From Lumbricus rubellus (taxonomy: Eukaryota; Annelida; Clitellata; Crassiclitellata; Lumbricidae), in assembly GCA_945859605.1 (NCBI GenBank), contig OX243822.1:488501-552500 (forward strand): 64,000 nt of DNA, given 5' to 3'. Numbering within the stretch: the stretch's first letter is position 1; each line of letters opens with the position of its first letter. The position numbers were made by a program, and so were the translations under genes. Below the pieces are notes generated by a model, which was not told where the DNA came from, made no database searches, and saw nothing but the letters and a program-made list of their open reading frames with translations. Shown here piece after piece: positions 20,137 to 31,599 of the stretch.

Positions 20137-22290
20137 TTACACACTATATACTTCAATGCTGGTATCTGAACAAGCTATGTTTACGGACATTAACTCACTC
20201 ATTTACTTACTTTCACGGAAATAGTAGGCTGCAGGTCAGAGAGTTCTATTCTGCCACAATCTGGGGTGGCTGTTTTGTTAATCAAGTCCATATGAGCGAC
20301 CGAGCTGATGAGTCGGGCTACTGACTCTTGTATTTTCTGAATCTCCCCAAACACTTGTACAAAAGTTAATGAGTTCTAGTTTCCTTACATATTCTTGAAC
20401 ATCATTTTCTTCTCCTCCCTTTCGCATCTGCTATCCCATATGCAGTTTACACCACTGTTCAATTGGAATTTTAAGCTGCATAGCTGGCAGCCGTTTAAGG
20501 ACTTTTCTTGACCAGGCGCAATATAAAATGCTGCAACGACTATGACGTATTTGGGTTATTGACCCGTATTTGAACTGGAAACAGATTGATACGCAAAACC
20601 AGGTGTATAAAGGCGCTATGCCAATGCACCGAATCAATAGATCTGGTGGAGACAGTTTTCAGTGAGTTGGATCAGCGTGATTTGTCATGTCCCCTGTAAT
20701 ACTTGACGTAGGTATGTTGTACCAAATAACGGCCCGAACAACAGTCACTCACCCATGTCGAATTCAGTCGCTTTTCCTGACCAACAAGCTGAATGAGCAG
20801 AGCGAAAATCGCGATCAGATCACTTTAACGTTCACGAAAATCTGTCGATCTGCATTCTTAACTTTAAACCGGTAAATGTCACTCGCAGAAATTTCCTTAA
20901 AATGTGAAATTAACTGAACAATCTGCAATCAACGAAACCCTTAACGCCAGTCACATAGAAACGCCAGATCCGCCATTTTAAAACAGTGACTTTGAATGCT
21001 GGGAAGATTGGTGCCATCCAACCATCACAGTTATTATTATGCGCTGCTTTATTGACACAATTAATAATTGTTTAGGGCCTACTTCACCCCAACTGTACTC
21101 TATGACAAATTGCTGGAGTATTATAGGCTTAATTTCTTTCACCGTGAATTCTCGGTTTTCCTTAAGGAACGCTCACCCGCGGTATTTACAATCCAGAGGG
21201 TAGACCGGAGATAGACCTGAGTCACCTGACAACAAACTTAATATTTCAAGACGCAACGAGAAAATTCCATTTCCAGCGTGACACCCAAGCAGCTGCTCCA
21301 ACCATGTGTTTTCATTGAAACTGCAATAAAATAGACTGCATGAGTATCGACAAACTGAGACATTCGGCGTCAGATGTCGTTTCATCTTAATGAAACACTT
21401 TGGTATTTTCTGAGCCACCTGTTCCTACCCGAACATCGTTGAATATTGATTTTTACACAACGGCGTAGGTCGATGCGACTTTTCATACAGGCCTATCAAT
21501 ATATTATTATTGTTATTATTATTTTTGACCCGAGGTAGGCCTATACAATGTATACATGGACCCATCAGGGACTTTACTACCGCCTAGGATAAAATCCCCG
21601 TCTGGAATTAAGGCCCTATTCATATTCTGTGTCCTGATCGGCGAAAGTGCCCCCAAAGGCAACTGTTATCATCATCATCACCACCACCACCATCTATGCA
21701 GGGCATTTTAATAATCAATACAAATCCAGGTCTTCGACAAATCTCAACGTCACGCACTTCCCATGTTTGATAACAGTCTAGCGTAAAGGTAGCTTATTAT
21801 GAATAAGGACAGTGACGTAGCCAGTACCAGAGGCGGATCCAGGAAAAGTTTCAGACGGAACATCATTTCGTGTGGTTCCAAGTAACAAGGTCTCAAATTA
21901 AGATGCAATAGTTTAAATAATTAAGAAATTATTTATTTCGGGGTTCAATGCAAAATCCAACACACGCACTTGCATGTTAATTAAATACGGATTGCGTTGG
22001 TTTCTATTCCACTAAACAACAACCGAACTCAAGTCCTCTTCTTCCACCTTCAGACCACCCTTACGTTTTCACGACAATGTTTACCTCTGAACACGACTTA
22101 ATTACTGAAGATTATTGTCCATTTCTTCATTCTTCCCACTATGAACCAAACCTTTCATTTGATCAAGTGCACAAATAACTGTCCTTGTATACGAGTTCAT
22201 GACTTCAATAGGTCAGGGTTAAAACAGGTCAGGGTATTAAAAGAACACCACGCAGGGTGAATCATCCTCTTGAATATTTAAGTGCGATGT
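20137..22290. other. No gene recognised
   Basis: Unique-looking AT-rich sequence. Reading frames at 20431-20637 and 21173-21418 have neither recognisable domains nor good splice context. A 15-bp match to a hAT-like end (gaggcggatccagga) lies at 21832. Confidence 0.5.
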
Positions 22291-22590
22291 AGATTACGAT
22301 TCCAGGCTGTCGACCACCCTCCTCTTCCTCCTCCTCCTCCTCGCACCGGCAACATTCCCCCTCGGGGCGACCGACGGTGACGGGCCCCATGCTTCCTCTG
22401 CTGATGTCGGTACAGCTCGCTTCCCCGAAGAAACGTCCGGCCACATCCAGGTACCTCGCAGCTGAAGACCCTTCCCCTGCCTGGGTCTGGATCCGTCGAA
22501 GCACCCCGTCCTCCTATGGACGACCGCTCCTCGAAAGACTACAACACAGAGTACACATCAACCATAGATGCAACGCGTTCACGATGACGT
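22286..22590. other. GC/CpG-rich patch, possible exon or promoter
   Basis: Distinctly GC-rich against its AT-rich surroundings and open in several frames. Minus: the tentative first hexosaminidase exon. Plus: after an acceptor-like cgattccag at 22304, one frame reads LSTTLLFLLLLLLAPAT (signal-peptide-like) through HIQ to a possible donor. The leucines come from a CTC run, so this is weak. A CpG island with a first exon is the simplest reading. Confidence 0.35.
22298..22355 (-). CDS. Tentative first coding exon of the hexosaminidase
   Basis: In a CpG-rich patch an ATG at 22355-22353 starts MLPVRGGGGGGRGWSTAWN and stops in phase 1 at a possible donor (gtaatc), the phase the exon at 17715 needs. 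Against it: the donor is weak, the coding part is mainly a GGA/GGC run, and two upstream ATGs are out of frame. For it: the array of CCAAT boxes at 23.3-23.5 kb lies at promoter distance on the same strand. The full protein would be 995 residues. Confidence 0.22.
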
Positions 22591-22599
22591 AATCTTATC

Positions 22600-24985
22600 G
22601 CTAGAATTTCTCCCTTCTCTAATAATAATTGAGTACACGCATCACATGGCACACGGATCATGTAAGCCTACATTCATTTGGAAATTTATATATTCTTATT
22701 CATTATACAGATCACACATTTAATGCAGATTTCGACAGGTCACGTGGGTAGGTCACGTGGGCGAGCTAGAACCGATAGTCTGTCAACTACTACTTTGTCT
22801 AATCAATTCCTTAAGTTATTCTAAGATGCAGCATTTGCCATTAAATGTATTAGCAACTTCATTTTCTCTGTCTGTCTCAGCATATGAAGACGGTTGGCCA
22901 GTCCTCTCCTGCGTTACGCACCTTGTGTATATGATCAGTACAGTACTCATGGCTGAGTTTGGTCAGAGGACAACACATGAGAAGCAGAAATCGTAAGACA
23001 ATTATCTGCAATGACTGGGATACATGTGGACTCCCAACAGTTCAGCAGACCCCCAACTAGACAACTGCACCCCCCCCCCCCCCAACCACCCCCACCCCCG
23101 AGGAACGTACGAAAAATCGTGATCAATATGATTAAGTTATTTTAATTGGCATAAACCAAATGATAACAACATCCATTGTACAACGATGAAACCTATGACA
23201 TACAGAATCTTACTGTACCTGGTCCACTAAACCTCTTTACAAAAAACCTAATCATACGACAAACTGTCCGATATTCCATCTACGAGTATTTTTCATTGGC
23301 AATGATTGGCTTATGTCGTCAACTCAACTGTCATTGGTCAACCAAATGTTGGCCTGCATTCAAATAGCAATCAACTATAACAGATAATAGAATTGGTTAT
23401 CAAGTCGGCCATCTTCCTGAAATCTTATTGGTCAGCAGTTTGACATCAGCCATCTCTCATTGGTCAGTTACATTTAAACACCAATGCTATTGGCCAGTTG
23501 TAGCTCAACTCGAAGATTATTGGCTACAACATTTGGATTTGACTATTATTGCTATTTTCTCAGTGAGACTGCCATTTACTTAGACACAATGCCATCAAGA
23601 AAACCTAAAGTTAATGTTTACAATTTACCGGATGTTTAACGATAAATAAAAGAGTGAGATCTCAAACTATTCACAACAATAATATTGGAAGTCGTTATTT
23701 CTTACGTACAAACATATAACCTACTATACATGTACATGCAGTAAAACAGTTCTTAATTTTTTGGCAAAATTCGTCTCACAGTTCTTTTACACACACAATA
23801 TTCAATAATGCTGAATAATAATATAAACCAGTATACCAGTCAATCACCGTAGATACCACACATATGTATGTATATAATTATATATACAGACTGGTATATA
23901 AGGTGTTTATATATAGGTATCACACGCTTGCATTGATGTGATAAATATTCAAAACAATTATCTTTATCTTTTGCGACCAATACATTTCGTTTGAGATCTT
24001 GCAATGTCATCGTCAACATTATGCAATCATCGCCAATTACGTTAAAGCATCTATTATTAGCGTGAATATGGAAATCACTTAACCACCAACAAAGTGCTCA
24101 ACCCTTGGTACGAGACGGTTACCCCCAGTCCCACACAGATACAATACCTCACCTCACTGTCCTTCATCGGGGGTTCCTAAACAGAGTACAATTTGTAGTG
24201 GTGGAGCAAAGAAAGTAAGGAACTGTGGGATACATTTCATTCATCTTGCAGAGAAATTAATCCTGACTTTTAAAGCAAATACAGTTCTTCAACAGCTGCT
24301 GCATCCATTGCTCAGTGACACACAAAAACAACAGCATATATGACAATCGAAGAGCAACACAGATAAAGATTCATATGCGCTCGTCAAAATTTCTCACTCT
24401 TCAATTAATATATTAGCATTTCTCCATTCTCTAATAATAATTGAGTTGACCAGTACATAAATAAAATTTTCACCATTTCAAAAGATACATCAGCATTTTC
24501 AAGACTGCTACTACCAATCATCAACTACCTACTCTCAATCATCAACTACTTACTCTCATTCATCAACTACCTACTCTCAAAGATCTGACTCCACTCGTTA
24601 CATTCCCTAATTTTCCTTACTCTGCTTAACACCAACTCTTTCCTATAATATTATATCCTCATCGTTTTCGAACAAAAGTATACAAAATCTGACAAACTCA
24701 ACTTAAGTAGCAGATTTTGAATGCAAACAACTCTGTTTATAAACCAACTGAAACCGATAAACAAAGAACATTAAACCTTTGCACAACTAAACATCACAGC
24801 TGCGACACAGAACACTCGGAGATCTTTCCCAACCAGAACTTCACATTTTTAGTTTCCTCTCAACAGCAAAACAACTTAAATGAGCTTCTTCAAACTTCCC
24901 CTCAAACCCTGACAATTCCACGGTAAACAAGGGTATAAACGCATCACACGCTCCTACATCAAACCCCCCCTCCGGGTCAATTTCA
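22600..24985. other. Flank between genes; CCAAT array and short tandem repeat
   Basis: Apart from the CCAAT array, a poly-C run (23070-23085) and three 29-bp copies of atcatcaactacctactctca-type sequence (about 24515-24580), nothing was seen. This is the 3' flank of the zinc-finger gene. Confidence 0.55.
23295..23523 (-). promoter_or_regulatory. Array of eight CCAAT boxes on the minus strand
   Basis: ATTGG (CCAAT on the minus strand) occurs at 23295, 23305, 23333, 23392, 23427, 23459, 23489 and 23519. The spacings are 10, 28, 59, 35, 32, 30 and 30 bp, so the later sites sit about three helical turns apart. One further CCAAT reads on the plus strand at 23481. CCAAT is the NF-Y site; arrays like this are a promoter hallmark. 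The orientation and the CpG-rich patch 1 kb downstream suggest a minus-strand promoter (inference). Confidence 0.45.
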
Positions 24986-24992
24986 ACTCCAA

Positions 24993-26467
24993 TCATCGTC
25001 TTCTGTTCGCAAAACCGACGACGCTTTCTCCGTGTTTCTGCTTTCGATGTCGATAGACGTTGTTTCGATGGTAAAACCGTCGATTACAACCGACAACGGG
25101 ACAAGCGAACGGCTTCAACAACGCAAAACCAGACGGTCGGTCGACGTCCAACGACTGCAGCGGCGTCAAACCATCGCGGCCAACTCTCGACTTTGAACCG
25201 ACGACCTGCCAAGTGCAGAAACATGAAAACGTTTTACCAATGGCACTCATTCATTAATTGTATGGTTGTCACGAGAAAAGACTTTAAAACCTTGAACCAA
25301 TTTATTCCTTTCAAATTATGTTCATTCTGAATCAAATTTTACCATAATTTTGAGCTAATTCTCATTTTATTGCTAAACTCAAGTAAATGAAAAGCTAGAA
25401 ATTTTAAAATATTTAAAAGTTAATGGAATTTAACCATTGCACTGTAAGAGACCATTGGCAAAAGATTTTCAAGAATCTGCAAATGACTATAGAGCTTTGA
25501 CCTTTATAACCATCAATACGCTAATTATGTCAACAAAACAGCGACCTGTTTTAATAGAGTGCTATATAAATGCAACAACTGATTAAACAAATGAAAGGAA
25601 AACAAATACCATGGATTGTGACTGTGTGCGACTCATCTCTCCCGACGTCAGACACTGCTGCTGCGATGGGTATGTACCACCTCCTCCTCCCCACACGTAC
25701 CCTGGCCACGGTGGAACGCCATCAACCTCCGTAGACACTCCTGGAAGACTCGACAGCGCCAGCATGTCCAGATTCCACTCGTCCGCTGCATCCATTCCAC
25801 CGTGCGTTGTCTCCACTCCACGCTCCTCACCATCCACAAACATCTCGTTCGATCCACCCACGTAATCCGTTGCATCAGCGATCGAAACGTGACCGATCTC
25901 TCGCGTCCACTTAAACGTCCGTTTCTCTCGTCGCGAAATCTGCGTCCCACAATCCTCTTCTTCATCACGACCGTACGATGCATTATTCCTCGTCAACTCT
26001 TCCTCGATAACCTCCACGTTCTCCTCCTTTATCTGAATCTCCGACGATTGCTCGCTTTTCCGTAATCCTCGATCCATTTTCATCATCCGACCGTCCTCCA
26101 TTGACCCCTTTGACCTCAAATCCTGCGCGTCATTCGCAGGTTTATTGCTCGACCGTCCAGATGATTTTCCCGAACGGGGCGTCAGCGGAACGACCCGTTT
26201 CTCAGCGTGAAACCCACGGCAACCATCGACGCCCGAAGTCTTTGGGTTGTCGGTGAATGAGGTGACGTCGGGTGTGTCGGGGGAGGTGCTCGACACGTTT
26301 TCGTTGAGGTGGACGATAAAGACGTCGCTGTCGTCGATAGTGATGCCGAGAACGCCGACGATGCGAAGTGTGCTTTGAAAGTTGAGTCCGTTCTTGCAGA
26401 GGAGGACAACGGTGTCCGTGAGGAGAGTCGTCAGTCGAGACTGATCGGGTTTGACGTTTAGAGGCAT
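24993..26467 (-). CDS. C2H2 zinc-finger protein, two coding exons
   Basis: Exons are 26467-25610 (286 codons, donor gtattt) and 25205-24993 (70 codons and TGA, acceptor ..ctgcacttggcag), joined in phase 0 for 356 residues. The start ATG follows an in-frame TGA five codons upstream. Residues 1-60 form a compact Leu/Val-rich region (LTDTVVLLCKNGLNFQS, then LGITIDDSDVFIVHL) that looks like a small folded domain I cannot name. The middle is acidic, Ser/Thr-rich and low complexity (EENVEVIEEEL). The C-terminus has one C2H2 finger, CPVVGC..HRKQKH (Cys321, Cys326, His339, His344; spacing C-X4-C-X12-H-X4-H), followed by a basic tail. A single finger plus an acidic region suggests a nuclear DNA- or RNA-binding regulator (inference). 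Confidence 0.85.
25206..25609 (-). other. Intron of the zinc-finger gene
   Basis: 404-bp AT-rich intron with GT...AG borders. It carries gagtgctatataaatgcaac at 25556-25575, a trace of the SINE tail. Confidence 0.75.
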
Positions 26468-27285
26468 CGCTAAAAACTCGGCTCAACTCAGAGGCTTCTT
26501 TCAGGTTTGTAGAATGCTCTGAAAATATTTTAAAGCTCTTAGAAATGATGCTCGGAAAATATCAGGCACTTTTAGAGTTGAGGAAAGACAAGAATCAACA
26601 TTTATTTAAGAAATGAAACATGATAGCTGATTGGTGAAACTTTTCGCCTTGTAATGATAAATGGTGTACTGCAAGTTCTACACTTACAACTGCTAAATGG
26701 TATCGATTGATGCTTGGCAATTAAATACTGGGTTTAACAATTCGTAAGCATAACAATAACAATGAGGAAATGTTGTATGATCCTATTCTAAATATTAAGT
26801 CTTAACTGCTCGATGCATATGGCGCTTTTTGGTGACCATATAAATCAGAAACCACATCACGTGTTAAGTCAATGCGGAAAAGAGGCTGTCCATATCTAAA
26901 TCACTAACAATGTTGTGATAAAATTAAATAGTCTCTCAATCACCTCTCGGTAGGATTTAGGTGATGATTTTTATAACCAGATGACAGTTAGGTTCGAACA
27001 CGTTAGCTCTAAAACAAAATTACAATTACCCACTCGTTGCAAAATACAGAACTGCAAATAAATTGTTTCTGAGTATACTGAACCATTAAAAACCGATAAG
27101 AAATCTGACGTGTTTTACTAAATATATAAATTACAATAAATAAAAAGCAATTTAATTCCTTTCTTTCAACTATTTCGGAAAACGAAAGAAAATAAGAACA
27201 CATAAAAAGATCGCGATTTTTCTAGCGCAATTTTTTGCGATCGACCATGAGTTAGTAAGTAAGTTAATGTTCACTGATCATATTC
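26468..27285. other. Upstream region of the zinc-finger gene; no feature recognised
   Basis: AT-rich sequence upstream of the ATG at 26467. No TATA box or further exon could be supported. Confidence 0.5.
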
Positions 27286-27500
27286 ATTCATTCATTCATT
27301 TCAAAAATTTATATAGCGCCCCTTCAGGAAATCCACTCAGAAGCGCTCCCAGTCCAACCACGGTGAAACAAAAAGGTTTTAAGGAGTTTATAGAACACAG
27401 ACGAGTCAACCCTAGGTAGCAGGCGTATCTGCAACGGGAGATTATTCCAGACATATGGACCTACAACTGAGAAAGCACCTAGCCTACCTACTTAGACTAT
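27285..27500 (-). repeat. SINE copy, GCGC-tail family, long copy
   Basis: (attc)n then aaatttatatagcgcccctt, ccactcagaagcgctcccag, tccaaccacggtgaaacaaa and a body ending ggagattattccagacatat, as in the copy at 13960. Confidence 0.7.
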
Positions 27501-28550
27501 AACCGATACATTTATTTTTTTTACAATTAATTTTATTCCAGTTTGATCATTTGCTTGGAAAGTATAATTGTCCTTTAATTTAAATTCGTAATAAATGGGG
27601 AATTATGCCTAGGCTATGTGAAATAGGAATGCACCTGCAGTGCAGTCTTCACTGTTACTTTGAACATAGACAGTGTCTAAATTTTTGAGTTTTTTTATTG
27701 GTTTTTTTCGCATTTAATTTTTTCGACCTGCTAAATAATAGCCTGCTTCCATATGACACTGACGCGACCCGCTACCTTTATTTAATAATTAGATAGGCTT
27801 ATAAGGCTGATTCCGTCTCTCCATTGTTTGGTTGTCTGTCTGTCTGTCGATAAAGTAGAATTCAAAATGTAGTTACACATGCGTGAAAAATAATGATGCT
27901 TGCCTAAACAGGCAATGCTTATAAACAAAGTATTTTCGTTCGGAATGTATAATTAATTGATTCAGCGACACACCATTGTAACCGCAATGAACTCTCAATG
28001 AATAGTCTCTCGTCATTTAATTGTCTATTTTTAGTCTGAACTCTTCGATGGTGAAGTGGATAATTATGAAATTTATGGTTTTTCGGTCAATTGCAGTAAA
28101 TAGACACTAAATTCATTCGTAAGCACTTTAATTACAGAATCCCTCCGTTAAAAGTTGAGGCATGTGATATAATTATTATGTTAAAAATAAGCACGTGCAT
28201 GTACGGTTCCATAGCCGACTGCCCGGCTTCTAAGAGCGCTTTATTTGGATACCGTTAAAAAGTTATCAACCGATTGTATATTATCGGCCTAATTTACGGT
28301 TACATCGTTAACGTATCGACATGTAGGCCTAAGTCTCCACCGATAGTGCTGTTGCACTGATAAAAATGTGATTACAACAAAGTTAGATGGGTATCAGACA
28401 ATGCCCTCAAAATTTCGGGTTTTTGCTCCACCAAGCCCCTACCGATATTGTGAGTGACGGATTGTTGCTCAAAGGTACGCACTATATAATTTTAAACAGT
28501 GACTTTTTGCTCATTTTTCACAAGCGTTTTACAACCATTCTCTTTGATTG
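27500..28550. other. No gene recognised
   Basis: AT-rich sequence. A divergent piece of the TATA-unit repeat lies at 28248-28300 (ccgttaaaaagttatcaacc). Confidence 0.5.
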
Positions 28551-28552
28551 TG

Positions 28553-28622
28553 GTCTGGTGCTGTCAGTTCTGAAGCGCCTCTGGGAGTTTCTATTAAAGT
28601 GGCGCTATATAAATTCATGACT
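28553..28622 (+). repeat. SINE fragment, GCGC-tail family
   Basis: gtcagttctgaagcgcctct, gggagtttctattaaagtgg and cgctatataaattcatgac: the 3' end of the family in plus orientation. Confidence 0.65.
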
Positions 28623-28718
28623 ATGATCACGCGTGAGTATAGGTCCTACATGAGCGAGGCTCGAACCGGTGCCCTCTGCGTTATGCATTGACCCATAGTT
28701 CCATTTATTCACCTTTAC

Positions 28719-28883
28719 CAGTGGTGTAGTGGGGGGGGACGCGGGGGAACGCCGTTCCCCCACTTTTTCCAGGGATAATGGAATATTAATACTAATACTA
28801 CCACTACTAATATTATTATAAAGAGCGTTCCCCCACTTCCTTTTGAGCGTTCCCCCACTTCATTTTTAGGACTACACCACATG
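28719..28883. mobile_element. 165-bp hAT-like MITE
   Basis: Left end CAGTGGTGTAGTGG and right end ACTACACCACATG are inverted. Flanks are acctttac (28711-28718) and acttttac (28884-28891), 7 of 8 identical. The interior repeats gcgttcccccact. Confidence 0.75.
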
Positions 28884-29329
28884 ACTTTTACGTATAATTG
28901 GGCTGTAATTATTGTGCGACTCTTCTATCGTGTTAAATAATAATTGCTCAATGGTCTCGGACCTCCCTCACCCATTTTCTGGGAATTTCCCTAGAGGTGA
29001 TCCAATTTCTCTGTCACGACCACGAGACAGCGATCACGTGCAGCAATCAAAAGGAGGGGAGCCTTTTAAAGAATTAAGCGAGGAGAGGAGACTAAGGATA
29101 TTGTTCAGCAAACAATTGACATTCATAATACTGGGTTGACATGTGCATATATAATGGACCACGTCCATTGACGTCTCCGAGTGTTAAGAGAACACTCAGA
29201 ACTTTCACAAGTATACTTAGTCGGTGAGTTGTTGGCTACTGTATACGTACCGTAGTTAAAACTTTAAGTGATTGTAGGTTTGCGCTTTCGGTTGGCACCA
29301 TAGTTATTATTATTGTATGCAAAACGGGA

Positions 29330-29367
<38 letters not shown>

Positions 29368-29487
29368 ATATATATATATATATTTAAATATATATATATA
29401 TATAGGTGGTAGTCATCGTAATCTCCAAGCTTCTAAAGCGCTACTTGAAAGTCAAGCGCGGGGCACCAGCTTATTCACCAGCGCTGC
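28884..29487. other. No gene recognised; (TA)n run
   Basis: A 75-codon frame at 28912-29139 (..PRDSDHVQQSKGG..) has no recognisable domain. (TA)n lies at 29330-29402. The stretch 29420-29470 (gcgctacttgaaagtcaagc) recurs with changes at 63228-63265. Confidence 0.5.
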
Positions 29488-29495
29488 GTTGATGC

Positions 29496-30547
29496 CATGG
29501 GCGTCCGCAGGAATTTTTCTAGGGGGGCGCAAACTTTTAAATAATTGTCACATGGTCTAAATTTAATGGGCGACAGTATGAATTTCCATATTACCACGAG
29601 GGAATCCTATAGCCTACCTATACGTTATGCGCCCAAAGAAAGATATATAGGTTCAACTTGTAGAACAAATCGATACCCGTAAAATGGGAGAACATTGGCA
29701 TGTTTTGGAGGGTTTTTGTGAGATAACACCTAAACGAGATGAGCAAAAGACTTGATTATTTAAACTATGAGCATTATGGATGGTACCTACGACCCTGTAG
29801 AATTTGAAATTTAGAAAAAAAATTATTTCTATACTTTAAAAATCTTTGAAAAAAAGGACAAAGTTACCCCGTACCTGGGGCAACTTTGGCACCATGTATT
29901 GTTTCAACTTGAGACCACTTTTAGACCCATCCTGAGTAACTTTGTCATCCTAACATGTTTTTAAAACGTATTGCCCATGTGTGTCAAGCCCAAATCTGTT
30001 TACAAATTAAAAATCCTTCCATGGAGACCGATTTTATAACACGATTTTCTCGGAGCATCTCAATCAAGCTGGCATCCAAGGTTCTTGAGACTCATACTGG
30101 TTCTGCACCATCCGGTAGACGTTCAATGGACCGTCTTCACTCACTTAGGGGAGGTAAGACATTTGTGACGATGTGCCGGTCCCATACTAAATATCATAAT
30201 TATAAATTTTGTGTTGGCACGTGACGATGGGGGTCAAATATAGTCCGAAATTGCATTACGTCATTTATGGACAGCCCCCAAGGACAAATTCTGGGTTGCA
30301 TGGGTGGTACGAAGCGATGACTCCAAGATTTTGGTCATATACGGGTATTAACATGCTTTTCTATGTCTAATACGTGGTCTAGTACCCTGTGCCAAAGTTA
30401 CCCCGCAGTGCCAATGTTCCCCCATTTTACGGTAATCACATTAAAAATCGCAAAATTGCAACCAAATAATCTAAATTTATGTGCAACTATGCGAAAATCT
30501 AGGGGGGCGCACTTGCGCCCCCTTGCGCCCCGCTGCGGACGCCCATG
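29496..30547. mobile_element. Complete 1052-bp hAT-like element with perfect 8-bp duplication
   Basis: Termini CATGGGCGTCCGCAG and CTGCGGACGCCCATG are perfect inverted repeats. The flanking gttgatgc is identical at 29488-29495 and 30548-30555. Both ends carry G-runs (aggggggcgca). An 89-codon frame at 29955-30224 is not recognisable as a transposase, so the element is probably non-autonomous. A truncated relative starts at 4385. Confidence 0.9.
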
Positions 30548-30714
30548 GTTGATGCTATAGGAGCGCATTATTATCGTTAGCGCTGCATACATGTACATTG
30601 CATATGGAGGTAGCGTTCCCCATGCATGGAGAGCGTAGAGTACGGTTCGATCTTCCTTCTCCTCTGAATCGGCTATTAATGTATGCGATTAATTGATACA
30701 TGTAGTTCGTTTCA

Positions 30715-30730
30715 GATATATATATATATG

Positions 30731-30789
<59 letters not shown>

Positions 30790-30790
30790 G
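30715..30790. repeat. (TA)n run
   Basis: About 75 bases of alternating TA with a few breaks. Confidence 0.9.
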
Positions 30791-30819
30791 GCTATTCATT
30801 TCTACCTCACTCCTTTTAA

Positions 30820-31400
30820 GACTTAAACACCTTTAAATCAAAGTCAACCGTGATTATTTAAGGAAGTGATTGATGTTTGCGATAAATGTTTGCTATGAGT
30901 TGCAAATGACATAACTGAAATTGCTTATTAAGTGCTGTAATTTGCCAAACAAATAACTCCGCCACTGATTGCACTCTGTCAGTGCCAGTCCCAAGCCTGA
31001 ATAAAAAAGGAGGGCGTCGCTAATGGCCTCTGTTACCACACAGTGACGTCAAACTGCGACTAATACTATTTCAATTGAGAAATTTCTAATTCTCTTCTTG
31101 ATAGACACCTTTTTAAACGAAACCAACCGATGATTTAAGATGATCAATGTTGGCGAATTGCGTTCAGTTGCGAAGGTATTCGTTTCTATTCCTGTCCTTG
31201 CGACAGACACCTTTTTACACTAAATCAACCGATGATTTAAGGAGGCGATTAACGTCTACGATTAAATTGTCAGCTCGTCTTTGCACAATAATTATGACAT
31301 TGTATTCATGAATTTCTAAGTTCCTGGTTCGTAGACATATTTTAAAAACGATCAGACCTATTGGTTGCACTCTGATAGCGTCATGCAGTCCCAACTTCTA
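30820..31400. repeat. Divergent tandem copies related to the TATA-unit repeat
   Basis: The box 'agacacctttttaaa..caaccgatgatttaag' recurs at 30827, 31105 and 31202, with a weaker match at 31333. A second block, ccactgattgcactctgtca to aaaaaaggagggcgtcgcta (30960-31030), recurs almost unchanged at 56863-56935. Confidence 0.6.
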
Positions 31401-31494
31401 AGCATGGATATTATATTGATTGCACTGTGCATGGTGTATAGAGATGACACCACTATGCTTCTTTCTCTCTTGAAGATCGACTAGCTGCCTTATT

Positions 31495-31565
31495 AATTTT
31501 AACCGTTATTGGATTGATAGCGCTTCTGAGTAGATTACATCGAAGAAGCGCAATACATGTAGAAA
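31495..31565 (+). repeat. SINE fragment, GCGC-tail family
   Basis: gatagcgcttctgagtagat and tacatcgaagaagcgcaata are a diverged 3' end of the family. Confidence 0.5.
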
Positions 31566-31599
31566 CTCAATTATAAGCTTATTAATAAACAAATAATGA

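Noticed and set aside
20290..20345. Hammerhead ribozyme (ctgatgagtc with a following stem)
   Set aside because: The required GAAA after the second stem is missing.
25611..26065. Plus-strand frames over the zinc-finger exon
   Set aside because: They are shadows of the minus-strand exon, which has an upstream in-frame stop, a donor and a matching second exon.
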